DNA of 64,000 nucleotides from Rhizobium sp. L51/94. Its GTDB lineage: Bacteria; Pseudomonadota; Alphaproteobacteria; Rhizobiales; Rhizobiaceae. A program made the translations under genes and the position numbers. A model generated the notes under the pieces. It did no database searches. It was not told the DNA's origin and was given only the letters and a program-made list of their open reading frames with translations. The stretch's first letter is position 1. Each line of letters opens with the position of its first letter. The stretch lies in contig NZ_CP072141.1 of the NCBI RefSeq assembly GCF_019355555.1, positions 2,412,001 through 2,476,000 on the forward strand, given 5' to 3'. Positions 16,764 to 26,443 of the stretch are shown piece by piece.

Positions 16764-17537
16764 TCAGTGCAGGATCTGGCTGAGGAACAGCTTGGTGCGC
16801 TCATGCTGCGGATTGTCGAAGAACTCGGCGGGCGAGTTCTGCTCGACGATCTGTCCCTGATCCATGAAGATGACCCGGTTCGCAACCTGGCGGGCAAAGC
16901 CCATTTCGTGGGTGACGCAAAGCATCGTCATGCCTTCTTCCGCAAGGCCCACCATGGTGTCGAGAACTTCCTTGATCATTTCCGGATCGAGTGCCGACGT
17001 CGGTTCGTCGAAGAGCATGATTTTCGGGTTCATGCAGAGCGAACGGGCAATGGCGACGCGCTGCTGCTGCCCGCCGGAGAGCTGGCCCGGATACTTGTTG
17101 GCCTGGTCGGGGATCTTGACGCGGGTGAGGAAGTGCATCGCAACTTCCTCGGCCTGCTTCTTCGGCATCTTGCGCACCCAGATCGGCGCCAGCGTGCAGT
17201 TCTCGAGAATTGTCAGGTGCGGGAACAGGTTGAAGTGCTGGAACACCATGCCCACTTCGCGGCGCACTTCATCGATCTTCTTCAGATCGTTGGTGAGTTC
17301 GACGCCGTCGACGAGGATATTGCCCTTCTGGTGCTCTTCCAGCCGGTTGATGCAACGGATCATCGTCGACTTGCCGGAGCCCGACGGGCCGGCGATGACG
17401 ATGCGCTCGCCGCGCATGACCTTCAGGTTGATGTCGCGCAGCACGTGGAAATCGCCGTACCACTTGTTCATGTTGATAATTTCGACGGCGACGTCGGTCG
17501 TCGAGACTTCCAGTTTTTTCAATTGAGCTTCAGCCAT
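16764..17537 (-). CDS. aapP: General L-amino acid ABC transporter ATPase AapP
   Basis: ATPase of the broad-specificity Aap system known from Rhizobium. 257 residues with Walker [10 protein letters not shown] at 50-58, Q-loop Q100, signature LSGGQ at 153-157, Walker B MLFDE ending at 178 and switch His210. These match polar-amino-acid (GlnQ/HisP) ATPases. It is the last gene of the aapJQMP operon, 17 bases after aapM. Aap takes up many L-amino acids and is important for nitrogen metabolism in symbiotic rhizobia (family knowledge). Confidence 0.94.
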   Translation of the reverse strand: MAEAQLKKLEVSTTDVAVEIINMNKWYGDFHVLRDINLKVMRGERIVIAGPSGSGKSTMIRCINRLEEHQKGNILVDGVELTNDLKKIDEVRREVGMVFQHFNLFPHLTILENCTLAPIWVRKMPKKQAEEVAMHFLTRVKIPDQANKYPGQLSGGQQQRVAIARSLCMNPKIMLFDEPTSALDPEMIKEVLDTMVGLAEEGMTMLCVTHEMGFARQVANRVIFMDQGQIVEQNSPAEFFDNPQHERTKLFLSQILH

Positions 17538-17554
17538 GATCTATTCCCTCGATC

Positions 17555-18709
17555 TTATTTCCTGTGGCCAGTGTCTAGGTGGCGTTCCATGAAGTACGAA
17601 TATCGCGACATGCCGAAGCAGAACAGCCAGAAAACGAAGCCGGCAAATATCAGCCCCGTCAGCGGTGTCACCGGCGTCAGCCATCGGGAATCGCCGAAGC
17701 TGGCTTTGACGATGCCGAGCAGGTCGTACATGTTGATGATCGACACCAGCGAGGTGTCCTTGAACATCCCGATGAACGTGTTGACGATGCCCGGTACGAC
17801 CAGCTTGATGGCCTGCGGCATGATGATGAACGTCATCTTCTGGAAGTAGTTCAGTCCGAGCGAGTCCGCACCTTCGTACTGTCCTCTGGGGATAGCCTGC
17901 AGACCCCCACGAATGACTTCCGCCATGTAGGCCGATGCGAAAATTGACACGCCGACGAGCGCCCGCAGGAATTTGTCGATATTCGTGCCAGGAGTCAGGA
18001 ACAGCGGCAGCAGCACGCTGGCCATGAACAGCACGGTAATCAGCGGTACGCCACGCACCAGTTCGATGAAGCCGATGCAGGCACCCCTAAGGATCGGCAT
18101 GTCCGATCGTCGCCCGAGGGCGAGCACGATCCCGAAGGGCAGCGATACGACGATGCCGACGAAGGACAGGATCAGCGTCACCATCAGGCCGCCCCAGAGG
18201 GACGTCTCGACATGGGTCAGGCCGAATGAACCGCCGAGAAGCAGGATATAGGCGAGGATCGGCAAGCCCACCAGCAGAAGAGCCGCATTCCAGCCTTTGC
18301 GCGGTGCAGACGGTATCAGGAATGGAACCAGCAGTGCCACGAACAGCACGGCGATCAGGATCGGCCGCCAAATCTGGTCACGGGGATAGGAGCCGACCAT
18401 GAAGGCCGTGAACCAGTCGCCGACATAGGCCCAGCAGGCGCCGCTCCAGCCATCCGGCTGGATGCCGCCCTGGCTGACAGTGGCGCAAAATGTCCTGTCT
18501 TTCCCGACCCAGACGGCGTTGATGAACAGGAATTCCACGACCGAAAGCAGGAACCAGACGGCAATGACTGCCACCACGACGCTGAGGATGGCGTCCTTGG
18601 GCGTAGCGAAAAGATTGTGCTTGGCCCAGCCGCGAACGGTCTTGTCACTCAGCGGAGCCGCTTCCGGGGCAATGAGTTTCTCTCGAAGAAAAGCAATCTG
18701 AACGGCCAT
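17555..18709 (-). CDS. aapM: General L-amino acid ABC transporter permease AapM
   Basis: 384-residue inner-membrane permease of the HisM/GlnP type. An early hydrophobic segment lies at about 38-60. The core permease spans run from about 170 to 375 with the EAA-like loop [20 protein letters not shown] near 295. It is larger than E. coli GlnP because of an N-terminal extension with extra spans, as known for AapM. aapQ ends one base before it begins (18711 versus 18709), so the two are tightly coupled. AapQ is its permease partner. Confidence 0.94.
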   Translation of the reverse strand: MAVQIAFLREKLIAPEAAPLSDKTVRGWAKHNLFATPKDAILSVVVAVIAVWFLLSVVEFLFINAVWVGKDRTFCATVSQGGIQPDGWSGACWAYVGDWFTAFMVGSYPRDQIWRPILIAVLFVALLVPFLIPSAPRKGWNAALLLVGLPILAYILLLGGSFGLTHVETSLWGGLMVTLILSFVGIVVSLPFGIVLALGRRSDMPILRGACIGFIELVRGVPLITVLFMASVLLPLFLTPGTNIDKFLRALVGVSIFASAYMAEVIRGGLQAIPRGQYEGADSLGLNYFQKMTFIIMPQAIKLVVPGIVNTFIGMFKDTSLVSIINMYDLLGIVKASFGDSRWLTPVTPLTGLIFAGFVFWLFCFGMSRYSYFMERHLDTGHRK

Positions 18710-18710
18710 C

Positions 18711-19904
18711 TTAGCGCTCCACCAATGCCATACGGGCGTTGAACCAGTTCATGAACAGCGACGTGATCAGGCTCAGCGAAACATAGATCGCCATCCAGAT
18801 GCCGATGATCTCGATCGAGTGACCGGACTGGTTGAGGATCGTCCCTCCCACGGCCACCAAGTCCGCATACCCGATGGCGACGGCCAGCGACGAGTTCTTC
18901 GTCAGGTTCAGGTATTGCGATGTCAGCGGTGGAATGATGATCCGCAATGCCTGTGGCAGGACGACAAGCCGCGTCGTCAGGCCGGGGCGGATGCCCAGCG
19001 CATGGGCTGCTTCCGATTGCCCCTTTGAGACACCGCGGATGCCGGAGCGTACGATTTCGGCGATGAATGCGGCGGTGTAGAACGACAGGGCCATGTACAG
19101 CGACAGGAATTCGGGTCCGACCACCGTGCCGCCGTTCATGTTGAACTTGCCGAGCACGGGGATATCGAACGTCACGGGGAAACCTGCGATGGCGAAGGCC
19201 AGTAGCGGAAGGCCGATAATCAGGGCGAGATTGACGAGAAGAACCGGCGGACGCTTGCCGGTTGCCAGCTGGCGCTTGTTGGCCCAGCGGGTGTAGACGA
19301 TGGCGCCGATAATGCCCACGGCACAGACGACCGGGACAGTCCATATACCGGCGCCGAAGATCGGCGCGGGCATGTATACGCCGCGATTGCTGACATAGAC
19401 GGACAACGGCAGAGACATGGCCTTCTTGACATCCGGCAGCAGCGACAGCACGCCTTTGTACCAGAAGAAGATGACCAGAAGCGGCGGAATGTTGCGGAAG
19501 ATCTCGACGTAGACCGTCGATAGTTTGGCGATCAGCCAGTTGTGCGACAGGCGACCCATGCCGACCAGCAACCCGATGATCGTTGCGGTCACGATCCCGC
19601 AGGCGGCCACGATGAGCGTGTTGATCAGGCCGAGGGTGAGGGCACGCAGATAGGTCGAGTCACTCGAATACTGGATCGGCGTCTGCGCGATATCGAAGCC
19701 GGCGCGGCCGTTCAGGAAGGTGAGGCTCGCCCTCATGTTGGCTTTTTCAAGGTTCTGCGCGGCATTCGAGCTTGCGTACCAGACCAGCCAGACAATGAAG
19801 ATTACGGTCAGCGCCTGGTAGATAAATTGGCGCAGTTTCGGGTTGTAAAGCAAAGAGTGCCACGAACGACGGCTGCCGTTCCCCTCTGCGGCTGCAACGG
19901 CCAT
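18711..19904 (-). CDS. aapQ: General L-amino acid ABC transporter permease AapQ
   Basis: 397-residue permease, partner of AapM. A hydrophobic span sits at 25-45, then a periplasmic stretch containing [15 protein letters not shown], typical of AapQ/BztB. Core spans follow, with the EAA-like loop [20 protein letters not shown] near 305. The start at 19904 follows a purine-rich site. It is separated from aapJ by 93 bases that hold a strong hairpin, so its expression can be lower than that of the binding protein. Confidence 0.94.
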   Translation of the reverse strand: MAVAAAEGNGSRRSWHSLLYNPKLRQFIYQALTVIFIVWLVWYASSNAAQNLEKANMRASLTFLNGRAGFDIAQTPIQYSSDSTYLRALTLGLINTLIVAACGIVTATIIGLLVGMGRLSHNWLIAKLSTVYVEIFRNIPPLLVIFFWYKGVLSLLPDVKKAMSLPLSVYVSNRGVYMPAPIFGAGIWTVPVVCAVGIIGAIVYTRWANKRQLATGKRPPVLLVNLALIIGLPLLAFAIAGFPVTFDIPVLGKFNMNGGTVVGPEFLSLYMALSFYTAAFIAEIVRSGIRGVSKGQSEAAHALGIRPGLTTRLVVLPQALRIIIPPLTSQYLNLTKNSSLAVAIGYADLVAVGGTILNQSGHSIEIIGIWMAIYVSLSLITSLFMNWFNARMALVER

Positions 19905-19952
19905 GCATTATCCCCTTATATCCACTCGCCCTTTCTGGGCGTTATAGTTCGA

Positions 19953-19981
19953 CTGCGGGAACCAAGCATGGGTTCCCGCAG
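19953..19981 (-). other. Intergenic mRNA hairpin between aapJ and aapQ
   Basis: Perfect 11-bp arms CTGCGGGAACC and GGTTCCCGCAG around a 7-base loop, 17 bases after the aapJ stop. No U-run follows on the coding strand, so it is better read as a 3'-end stabiliser of the aapJ transcript than as a terminator. Confidence 0.6.
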
Positions 19982-19997
19982 CGTGGTCAGTCGGTGA

Positions 19998-21026
19998 TTA
20001 GCGGATCGGCGGCGAGTACTGCAGGCCGCCCTTGTTCCAGAGAGCGTTGAGGCCACGCTTGATCTTCAGCGGGCTGCCTTCGCCGACGTTGCGCTCGAAC
20101 ACTTCGCCGTAGTTGCCGACGAGCTTGACGATGTTGTAGGCCCACTTCTCGTCAAGTCCGAGATCCTTGCCGATCGTCTCGTCCTTTTCCTGGCCGAGGA
20201 AACGCTTGATGTCCGGATTTTCGGACTTCGTCATTTCATCGACATTTGCCTGTGTGATGCCGAACTCTTCAGCAGAAACCATGGCGTAGTGGGCAAAGGA
20301 AACCACGTCGAACCACTTGGAGTCGTTCTGGCGAACGGCTGGGCCGAGCGGCTCCTTGGAGATGATTTCCGGAAGGACGATGTTGTCGTCGGGATTGGCG
20401 AGCGACAGGCGGATCGAGTACAGGCCCGACTGGTCGGTCGTGTAGACGTCGCAACGGCCGGACGAATAGGCGGCGTCGACTTCTTCCTGCTTTTCGAACA
20501 CGACAGGCTTGTATTCGAGCTTGTTGGCCTTGAAGTAGTCGGCGAGGTTGAGTTCGGTCGTCGTGCCGGACTGGACGCAGACGGCAGCGCCGGAAAGTTC
20601 CAGAGCAGATTTCACGCCGATTGCCTTGTGGACCATGAAGCCCTGGCCGTCATAGTAGTTGACCGCACGGAAATCGAAGCCGAGCTGGCTGTCACGGCTG
20701 GCGCTCCAGGTCGTGTTGCGGGCAAGAATGTCGATTTCGCCAGACTGAAGCGCCGGGAAACGATCCTTCGCCGAAAGCGGGGTGTACTTGACCTTGGAAA
20801 CGTCGCCGAAGACGGCGGCTGCAACTGCCTTGCAGAGGTCGACGTCGAGACCGGACCATTTGCCAGACGAATCCTGCGCGCCGAAGCCAGCCAGGTTCGA
20901 GCCGTTGACACCGCACTGCACGAAGCCCTTCTTCTTGACATCGTCAAGCGTGCCAGCGTGCGAGTAGGATGCACCAAGGACGAAGATCGCCGCGCCGACC
21001 GCACCTGTCAGAATCTTGCTGCTCAT
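19998..21026 (-). CDS. aapJ: General L-amino acid-binding periplasmic protein AapJ
   Basis: Periplasmic solute-binding protein, 342 residues from the ATG at 21026, close to the known length of AapJ. A signal peptide covers about 1-24 (ends YSHA|GTL). The mature part begins with LDDVKKKGFVQCGVNGSNLAGF and contains WSGLDVDLCKAVAAAVFGD and NTTWSASRD, all family 3 binding-protein hallmarks. An in-frame TTG-type start further upstream (21086) would add a basic tail before the signal and is unlikely. First gene of aapJQMP. Confidence 0.94.
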   Translation of the reverse strand: MSSKILTGAVGAAIFVLGASYSHAGTLDDVKKKGFVQCGVNGSNLAGFGAQDSSGKWSGLDVDLCKAVAAAVFGDVSKVKYTPLSAKDRFPALQSGEIDILARNTTWSASRDSQLGFDFRAVNYYDGQGFMVHKAIGVKSALELSGAAVCVQSGTTTELNLADYFKANKLEYKPVVFEKQEEVDAAYSSGRCDVYTTDQSGLYSIRLSLANPDDNIVLPEIISKEPLGPAVRQNDSKWFDVVSFAHYAMVSAEEFGITQANVDEMTKSENPDIKRFLGQEKDETIGKDLGLDEKWAYNIVKLVGNYGEVFERNVGEGSPLKIKRGLNALWNKGGLQYSPPIR

Positions 21027-21393
21027 TGTTTTCCCAACCTTTGTTGTTCTCTTGTTATATTTGAACCTCTTCACGCGTTGGCACAACTTTTCGTTGGTGA
21101 CGTTGGTTTGCCCCCCGGCGTGAGTGCCGACATCACAATCGCAAATTCGGTCACGGTCAACCCTCGGTCACGATAAACATGATTTCCGAAAGTGTTTTCT
21201 CGGTTTTTGACCGGACAATGAGCGCATGCATAATGAATGGGCTTGGGCTGCAAATTAAATAGTCAGGTCTTCGCTGCGGTTAAAAAGGGCAGGTTGCGTT
21301 GGCCTGCCGGACCGGCCTGCCCACGAGACTTGACGACACCGAGTTCGCCAGCCACAAGTCAAGCTTTCCGATAGGCCCGAGGCAGTTATTAAG
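21027..21393. other. Divergent control region aapJ / metC
   Basis: 367 bases without a gene. Near metC, GGGCAGG (21287-21293) can pair either with CCTGCC (21303-21308) or with CCTGCCC (21316-21322), two mutually exclusive stems in the metC leader. I searched by eye for the SAM-II consensus and for a sigma-54 -24/-12 pair and found neither convincingly (TGGCAC near 21079 lacks a proper TTGC). Confidence 0.4.
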
Positions 21394-22584
21394 ATGATCG
21401 AAAACAAGAGTTTCCTGCAAAACGCCGGCATCAATACCCGCTTGTCGCATGCTGGGCCGAAGCCTTCCGACTACTATGGTTTCGTCAACCCGCCGGTTGT
21501 CCACGCATCGACCGTCCTGTTTCCCAACGCCCGTGCGATGGAGATCCGCGAGCAGAAGTATACCTATGGCACGCGCGGCACGCCGACGACGGATGCGCTC
21601 TGCGAGGCAATCAATGAGCTCGAGGGCTCTGCAGGGACCATTATCGTGCCCTCCGGTCTTGCTGCCATTACTGTGCCGTTTCTGGCGTTCCTTTCGGCCG
21701 GAGACCACGCCCTGATCGTCGATTCCGTCTATACCCCGACCCGCAACTTCTGCGAGACGATGCTGAAGCGCCTGGGCGTGGCCGTCGATTACTACGACCC
21801 GCTCGTCGGCGCTGGTATCGAGCAGTTGATCAAGCCGAATACCAGGCTGGTGCACACGGAAGCGCCGGGCTCGAACACCTTCGAGATGCAGGATATATCG
21901 GCGATTGCAGCCGTTGCCCACAAGCATGGTTGCGTCGTTACGATGGACAATACCTGGGCCACGCCACTCTATTTCAAGCCCCTCGACCATGGCGTCGACA
22001 TCTCGATCCACGCCGCGACCAAGTATCCCGCTGGCCATTCGGATGTGCTCATGGGCACCGTCTCGGCGAATGCGGCCCATTGGCAGCAGCTGCACGACGC
22101 CAGAATCGCACTTGGCATCTGCGGCGCCCCTGACGATGCCTACCAGGTGCTGCGCGGGCTTAGAACGATGGGCATCCGCCTCGAGCGGCACCAGCAGAGC
22201 GCGCTGGCGCTCGCAGAATGGCTGGAGAGCCGTGACGATGTCGCACGCGTGCTGCATCCGGCGCTGCCGAGCTTTCCGGGCCACGATCTCTGGAAGCGCG
22301 ACTTTACGGGTTCGAGCGGCATCTTCTCAATCGTGCTTGCCGTCGACACGCCGGACATGTTCCGGGCCAAGGCGCATGCCTTTCTCGACGCCCTGTCGAT
22401 CTTCGGGCTCGGCTATTCCTGGGGCGGGTTCGAAAGCCTTGCTGTTCACGTCAATCTCAGTGACCGGCGGATCTGCAAGGCACCCAAGGAGGGGCCGGTG
22501 CTGCGCCTGCAGATCGGGCTTGAGGATGTTGCTGACGTCAAGGCCGACATCGAGAGAGGCCTTGCTGCGGCAGCGGCCGTCTGA
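21394..22584 (+). CDS. metC: Cystathionine beta-lyase (PLP, Cys/Met metabolism family)
   Basis: Cleaves cystathionine to homocysteine, pyruvate and ammonia in methionine synthesis. 396 residues, PLP fold type I. The Lys of SIHAATKYPAGHSD (Lys210) should form the Schiff base. KYTYGTRGTPTTDAL near 55-70 and TMDNTWATPLYFKPLDHG near 183-200 are family landmarks, the latter with the Asp that contacts the pyridine nitrogen. The ATG at 21394 has GAGG about 12 bases upstream. Sister enzymes (cystathionine gamma-synthase, methionine gamma-lyase) share the fold, but YSWGGFESL near 345 fits MetC. Confidence 0.9.
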   Translation: MIENKSFLQNAGINTRLSHAGPKPSDYYGFVNPPVVHASTVLFPNARAMEIREQKYTYGTRGTPTTDALCEAINELEGSAGTIIVPSGLAAITVPFLAFLSAGDHALIVDSVYTPTRNFCETMLKRLGVAVDYYDPLVGAGIEQLIKPNTRLVHTEAPGSNTFEMQDISAIAAVAHKHGCVVTMDNTWATPLYFKPLDHGVDISIHAATKYPAGHSDVLMGTVSANAAHWQQLHDARIALGICGAPDDAYQVLRGLRTMGIRLERHQQSALALAEWLESRDDVARVLHPALPSFPGHDLWKRDFTGSSGIFSIVLAVDTPDMFRAKAHAFLDALSIFGLGYSWGGFESLAVHVNLSDRRICKAPKEGPVLRLQIGLEDVADVKADIERGLAAAAAV

Positions 22585-23745
22585 TCAGCCGAAGGCGCGG
22601 TAGTCGAAGATCCAGTCGAGGTCTGCCGCAAGGGTTTGCGGTGGGCGCAGCGACAGGACCAGGTCACGTCCAAGCCGGATCGGTCCTCGCGCATGGTAGG
22701 CAAAGCGGTTGAAGGCGGCGCGTTTGCGCAGCCGGGCAACCCGCGGTTCGCGCCTCGCCTCGAAGTCAACCAGCGCTTCCGGCAACGGCTGACGGCTGAC
22801 GGCGCCGGCAAGTTCGAAGGCATCCTCGATCGCCATGGCTGCGCCCTGCGCCGCAAACGGCATCATCGCATGCGCGGCGTCGCCGATCAGCACCGTGTCG
22901 CGGTCGTTGTGCCAGCGTCCCGCGCCGACTTCGTAGAGCGGCCAGACGGTCGGATCCGCTTGCCGATCGAGCAGATCAGACAGGTCACTGTTCCAGTCGG
23001 CAAAATGCTGGCGCAACAGCGTGCGCTGCGCAGGACTTGCGGCAGCGCTCCAGTCGTTTCCGACGCCGCCGCCGGCGCAGATCGCCACGAAGTTGAAGGC
23101 TGACGCCTCTTTCAGCGGATAACAGACGAGATGTGCGGCGGGGCCCAGATAGGCGGTCACGCTGGTACGATCGAGAATTGCCGGCGCTTCGGCCTCGGGG
23201 ACCATGAAGCGCCAGGCGATGTTGCCGGAAAATTTCGGGTTGCCGCTGCCAGCCACGCTGCTGCGCACCTTCGACCATACACCGTCGGCGCCAACGATCA
23301 GCTCAGGCTTACGTCCGCCTGGCCACAGGGCATCCGGTGTTGAGGCATCGAAGCCTGCGCCGAAATGCAGACGACAGAGCGGATTGGCTTGCACCGCCCG
23401 CAACAGGACGCCTTGCAGGGTCGCGCGGTGCAGGGCGCCGTAGGGTGCATCCCAGCGGACGCGCGCAAAGGCACCGCTCGGCACGGCAGCGATCTGGCGT
23501 AGCGAGCGTCCGGAAACGAGGCGGATGGCCTCCGGCTCAAGCCACAAGTCGGCGAGCTCGTCGAGCAGGCCGAGTTCATCGAGGATCCGCGATGCGTTCG
23601 GCGATATCTGCAGGCCGGCGCCGACTTCTGTCAGCGTCTCGGCCCTTTCGAAAATTTCTGATTCGATCCCGTGCCGGGCAAAAGATAGGGCTGTGGTCAG
23701 CCCGGCGATGCCGGCACCGATGATCGCGACCTTCTTCAGGGGCAT
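22585..23745 (-). CDS. FAD-dependent monooxygenase (salicylate hydroxylase-like)
   Basis: 386 residues from ATG 23745; an upstream in-frame GTG at 23793 would overlap the preceding gene. The N-terminus has the Rossmann motif GAGIAGL at 9-15. In the middle, ELIVGADGVWSKVR holds the DG motif. The C-terminal part has LIGDAAHAMMPFAAQGAAMAIEDAF, the GD motif that binds the ribityl chain. These define PHBH-class aromatic hydroxylases. The substrate is unknown. Its stop abuts the metC stop (convergent). The NDUFS6-like zinc-finger gene lies 22 bases upstream in the same orientation, so they are probably co-transcribed. Confidence 0.82.
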   Translation of the reverse strand: MPLKKVAIIGAGIAGLTTALSFARHGIESEIFERAETLTEVGAGLQISPNASRILDELGLLDELADLWLEPEAIRLVSGRSLRQIAAVPSGAFARVRWDAPYGALHRATLQGVLLRAVQANPLCRLHFGAGFDASTPDALWPGGRKPELIVGADGVWSKVRSSVAGSGNPKFSGNIAWRFMVPEAEAPAILDRTSVTAYLGPAAHLVCYPLKEASAFNFVAICAGGGVGNDWSAAASPAQRTLLRQHFADWNSDLSDLLDRQADPTVWPLYEVGAGRWHNDRDTVLIGDAAHAMMPFAAQGAAMAIEDAFELAGAVSRQPLPEALVDFEARREPRVARLRKRAAFNRFAYHARGPIRLGRDLVLSLRPPQTLAADLDWIFDYRAFG

Positions 23746-23767
23746 TGGAGCGTCCGCTCCCGGCGGG

Positions 23768-24013
23768 TCAAGCGGCCCTGAACTCGAAGACACAGCCAGT
23801 CGGATTGGTCTGATCGGCTTTTATCGAGGCGTTATAGCGATAGAGGGTCGAGCAATAGGAGCAGACTTTTTCGTTATCGTCGCCCATGTCGATGAAGATA
23901 TGCGGATGGTCGAAGGGGGAGGAGGCGCCGGTGCACATGAACTCCTTGACGCCGATCTCGATCACCCGATGGCCGCCGTCGTTCTGGAAATGCGGAATAT
24001 TATGGCCGGCCAT
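23768..24013 (-). CDS. NDUFS6-like CHCC zinc-finger protein
   Basis: 81 residues from the ATG at 24013 (the ORF can extend four codons further). Cys27, His36/His38, Cys51 and Cys54 make the CHCC zinc site found in mitochondrial NDUFS6 and its alphaproteobacterial relatives; KEFMCTG and HPHIFIDMG surround the first ligands. In mitochondria this subunit takes part in late complex I assembly. A bacterial role is inferred from the homology. It is upstream of and probably co-transcribed with the FAD monooxygenase. Confidence 0.85.
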   Translation of the reverse strand: MAGHNIPHFQNDGGHRVIEIGVKEFMCTGASSPFDHPHIFIDMGDDNEKVCSYCSTLYRYNASIKADQTNPTGCVFEFRAA

Positions 24014-24189
24014 GCGGATCTCCAAAAGCTTCTGATAAGTGGCGCGACCTTATAATCCTTCGACCGGGTTGTGTAGTGCGAAACGCAAGGCGACGTGACA
24101 GATTTTGTGCCTCACCAGATTTTGTGCAGGGCAGGGTTCACCGGGCGGCGACGATAATTTAGGAAGGGCGTCGACACAGGAACGATACC

Positions 24190-25011
24190 ATGAACCTCAA
24201 CGCCCCCGATTTCTCCACTTTTCGCCATGACGATCTGGAATTGGCCTATTTCGACGAGGGCGACCGTCAGGCTCCGCCAGTCCTGCTGATACACGGCTTC
24301 GCTTCTACTGCCGCGGTCAACTGGGTCTATCCCGGCTGGCTGAAGACGCTGGGCGAGGCGGGCTACCGGGTCATCGCTCTCGACAATCGCGGCCATGGCG
24401 CCAGCGGCAAGCCACATGAACCGGACGCCTATCGCCCTTGGGTGATGGCGGAAGATGCATCGGCGCTTCTCGATCATCTCGGCATCGCGCGCGCCCATGT
24501 GATGGGCTATTCAATGGGCGCCCGTATTTCCAGCTTCCTGGCGCTCGCCCGGCCCGAGAGGGTTCGCTCGCTGGTGCTCGGGGGCCTCGGGATCGGCATG
24601 ACGGATGGCGTCGGCGACTGGGATCCGATTGCCGATGCGCTTCTGGCACCGTCGCTGGAGACCGTGGAGCATGCGCGAGGCCGCATGTTCCGCAGCTTTG
24701 CCGACCAGACGAAAAGCGACCGCGTTGCGCTGGCCGCATGCATTCGCGGTTCCCGAGATCTCATCAGCCGGGACGACATGGGAACGATTGCTGCGCCGAC
24801 CCTGATCGGTGTCGGCACCAAGGACGACATCGCCGGTTCGCCGCAGGAACTTGCAGCGCTGATGCAGCGTGCGCAAGCCCTCGATATACCGGGTCGCGAT
24901 CATATGCTTGCCGTCGGCGACCGCGTCTTCAAGGCGGCGGTCCTGGAATTCTACCAGCGGGTGGCGCTGGAAGATGGCGGCAGCCAGCCGGGTGGCGAGG
25001 TCTCGGCCTAG
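24190..25011 (+). CDS. Alpha/beta hydrolase
   Basis: 273 residues with the alpha/beta hydrolase fold. The oxyanion region is LLIHGFASTA near 36-45, the nucleophile elbow is GYSMGA near 107, and the late histidine is in PGRDHMLAVGD near 238. The Asp of VGTKDDIAG is the probable acid. The substrate is unknown; small-ester, lactone or haloperoxidase-like activity are all possible. About 105 bases separate it from cysE, which has its own AT-rich upstream region, so it is likely a single-gene unit. Confidence 0.8.
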   Translation: MNLNAPDFSTFRHDDLELAYFDEGDRQAPPVLLIHGFASTAAVNWVYPGWLKTLGEAGYRVIALDNRGHGASGKPHEPDAYRPWVMAEDASALLDHLGIARAHVMGYSMGARISSFLALARPERVRSLVLGGLGIGMTDGVGDWDPIADALLAPSLETVEHARGRMFRSFADQTKSDRVALAACIRGSRDLISRDDMGTIAAPTLIGVGTKDDIAGSPQELAALMQRAQALDIPGRDHMLAVGDRVFKAAVLEFYQRVALEDGGSQPGGEVSA

Positions 25012-25115
25012 GGTCCAGCAAATCCATTCCAAAGATTGAGCCTGCGTCACCCATTTATATTGCTCTGATCTTGCTCTATATAACGATCTTCCAATACGGA
25101 AAGAGGACGCGACCC

Positions 25116-25940
25116 ATGGTAGCGACATCGGATATTCGCCATATCGACAGCGTCAAGACGGTCGACCCTATCTGGGACAGCATGCGCGACGAAGCGCGGG
25201 CTGCGGCCGAACGGGATCCTGTGCTGGCCGCTTTCCTCTATTCGACCGTGGTCAATCACCGGTCGCTCGAGGAATGTGTGATCTACCGGATCTGCGAACG
25301 CCTCGACCATCCCGATATCCAGGCAATCCTCTTGCGCCAGACGTTCGACGAGATGCTTACCGATTGGCCGGAGTGGGGCGCCATCCTGCGCGTCGATATC
25401 CAGGCGTTTTATGACCGCGATCCGGCCTGCCTCCGCTTCATGGAACCGGTGCTCTATTTCAAGGGGTTCCAGGCGATCCAGACGCACCGGCTTGCGCACT
25501 GGCTGCTCAATCGCGGCCGCCGGGATTTTGCGCTCTACCTGCAGAGCCGTGCATCGAGCGTTTTCCAGACCGACATCAATCCGGCCGCGCGTCTCGGCAA
25601 GGGCATCTTCCTCGACCATGCCACTGGCCTCGTCGTCGGCGAGACGGCTGTTATCGGCGATAACGTCTCCATCCTGCACGGCGTCACCCTTGGCGGCACC
25701 GGCAAGGAAGGCAGCGATCGGCACCCGAAGATCGGCAACGGCGTGCTCATCGGCGCCGGCGCCAAGATCCTCGGCAATATCGCCATCGGCCATTGCTCGC
25801 GGATCGCGGCAGGCTCCGTTGTGCTGAAGGAAGTACCGCCGAACACCACCGTTGCCGGTGTGCCGGCCAAGGTCGTCGGAACCGCCGGTTGCTCCGAGCC
25901 ATCGCGCATCATGGACCAGATTATCGGCGCCGGAATCTGA
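25116..25940 (+). CDS. cysE: Serine O-acetyltransferase CysE
   Basis: Acetylates L-serine with acetyl-CoA, the first step of cysteine synthesis. 274 residues. An N-terminal all-helical domain (about 15-140, with DPVLAAFLYSTVVNHRSLEE) is followed by a left-handed beta-helix of hexapeptide repeats (about 150-250). Catalytic motifs FLDHATGLVVGETAVIG and ILHGVTLGGTGKEG are intact. The C-terminal tail ends in Ile, which in other CysE proteins inserts into cysteine synthase. GAGG about 10 bases before ATG 25116 fixes the start although the frame is open far upstream. Confidence 0.95.
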   Translation: MVATSDIRHIDSVKTVDPIWDSMRDEARAAAERDPVLAAFLYSTVVNHRSLEECVIYRICERLDHPDIQAILLRQTFDEMLTDWPEWGAILRVDIQAFYDRDPACLRFMEPVLYFKGFQAIQTHRLAHWLLNRGRRDFALYLQSRASSVFQTDINPAARLGKGIFLDHATGLVVGETAVIGDNVSILHGVTLGGTGKEGSDRHPKIGNGVLIGAGAKILGNIAIGHCSRIAAGSVVLKEVPPNTTVAGVPAKVVGTAGCSEPSRIMDQIIGAGI

Positions 25941-26051
25941 CCGAGCCGCCATGCTCCCGGCGGTAGGGCAGCTGAGGGCCGCCTTTGTCTTTACATCGCC
26001 GCTTTTCCCATGCAACAACCCGCCCCCAATCTACGGTTACGGAGATCAATC

Positions 26052-26255
26052 GTGAAGCCAGACGAAATCAAGAAGCTCGACGCCTATTTCAAACGCAGCC
26101 TCAATCCGCTGATGGCGGTCAAGGCACGTCCTCGCAAGGACGATTCGGCCGAAGTCTACCTCGGCGACGAGTTCCTGGGGCTCGTCTATGTCGACGACGA
26201 GGATGGCGATCGTTCCTACAATTTCTCAATGGCAATCCTCGAGGTCGATCTTTGA
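26052..26255 (+). CDS. DUF3126 family small protein
   Basis: 67 residues from a GTG at 26052 with GGAG seven bases upstream. An upstream in-frame ATG at 26010 lacks a ribosome site. The short acidic protein (KPDEIKKLDAYFKRSLN, then EVYLGDEFLGLVYVDDEDGD) matches a family of unknown function that is conserved next to cysE in rhizobia (recollection). No signal or membrane segment is present. It lies 111 bases after cysE and may share its transcript. Confidence 0.8.
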   Translation: MKPDEIKKLDAYFKRSLNPLMAVKARPRKDDSAEVYLGDEFLGLVYVDDEDGDRSYNFSMAILEVDL

Positions 26256-26267
26256 TCTATAGATGCC

Positions 26268-26291
26268 AACCGGCCGCTTCGGCGGCTGGTT
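26268..26291 (+). terminator. Hairpin after the DUF3126 gene
   Basis: AACCGGCCGC and GCGGCTGGTT (one G-U) close a TTCG tetraloop, 12 bases after the stop. There is no T-run beyond the arm itself, so termination would be weak. Confidence 0.45.
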
Positions 26292-26385
26292 CAGGACCCG
26301 GCTATGCCGCTGAGAGGCAAGCATCAGCGCCGAGGTCACTGACCCGTCTTACAACTCAAGGTGATGCACAAAATCGTCAAAACGG

Positions 26386-26413
26386 TTGACTATTTGTGCA
26401 GTGCACCTAAATT
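26386..26413 (+). promoter_or_regulatory. Phasin promoter with an embedded palindromic operator
   Basis: TTGACT (26386-26391) and TAAATT (26408-26413) are spaced by 16 bases. The spacer contains the palindrome GTGCA-G-TGCAC (26396-26406), and a TGCACAAA...TTTGTGCA inverted repeat spans 26365-26400. TGC/GCA-rich operators of this kind are known for the PHB-responsive repressor PhaR, so repression released by polyhydroxybutyrate is plausible. Confidence 0.55.
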
Positions 26414-26443
26414 TTCTCCAATCGACTACGGTTGGAGGACCAT

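Noticed and set aside
21027..21393. SAM riboswitch or sigma-54 promoter in the aapJ/metC gap
   Set aside because: The SAM-II core sequence was not found and the TGGCAC near 21079 lacks a proper -12 element.
24438..25115. Apparent 226-codon extension of CysE into the hydrolase gene
   Set aside because: The frame is open by chance; translation upstream of 25116 has no homology, overlaps a real gene, and the ATG at 25116 has its own ribosome site.
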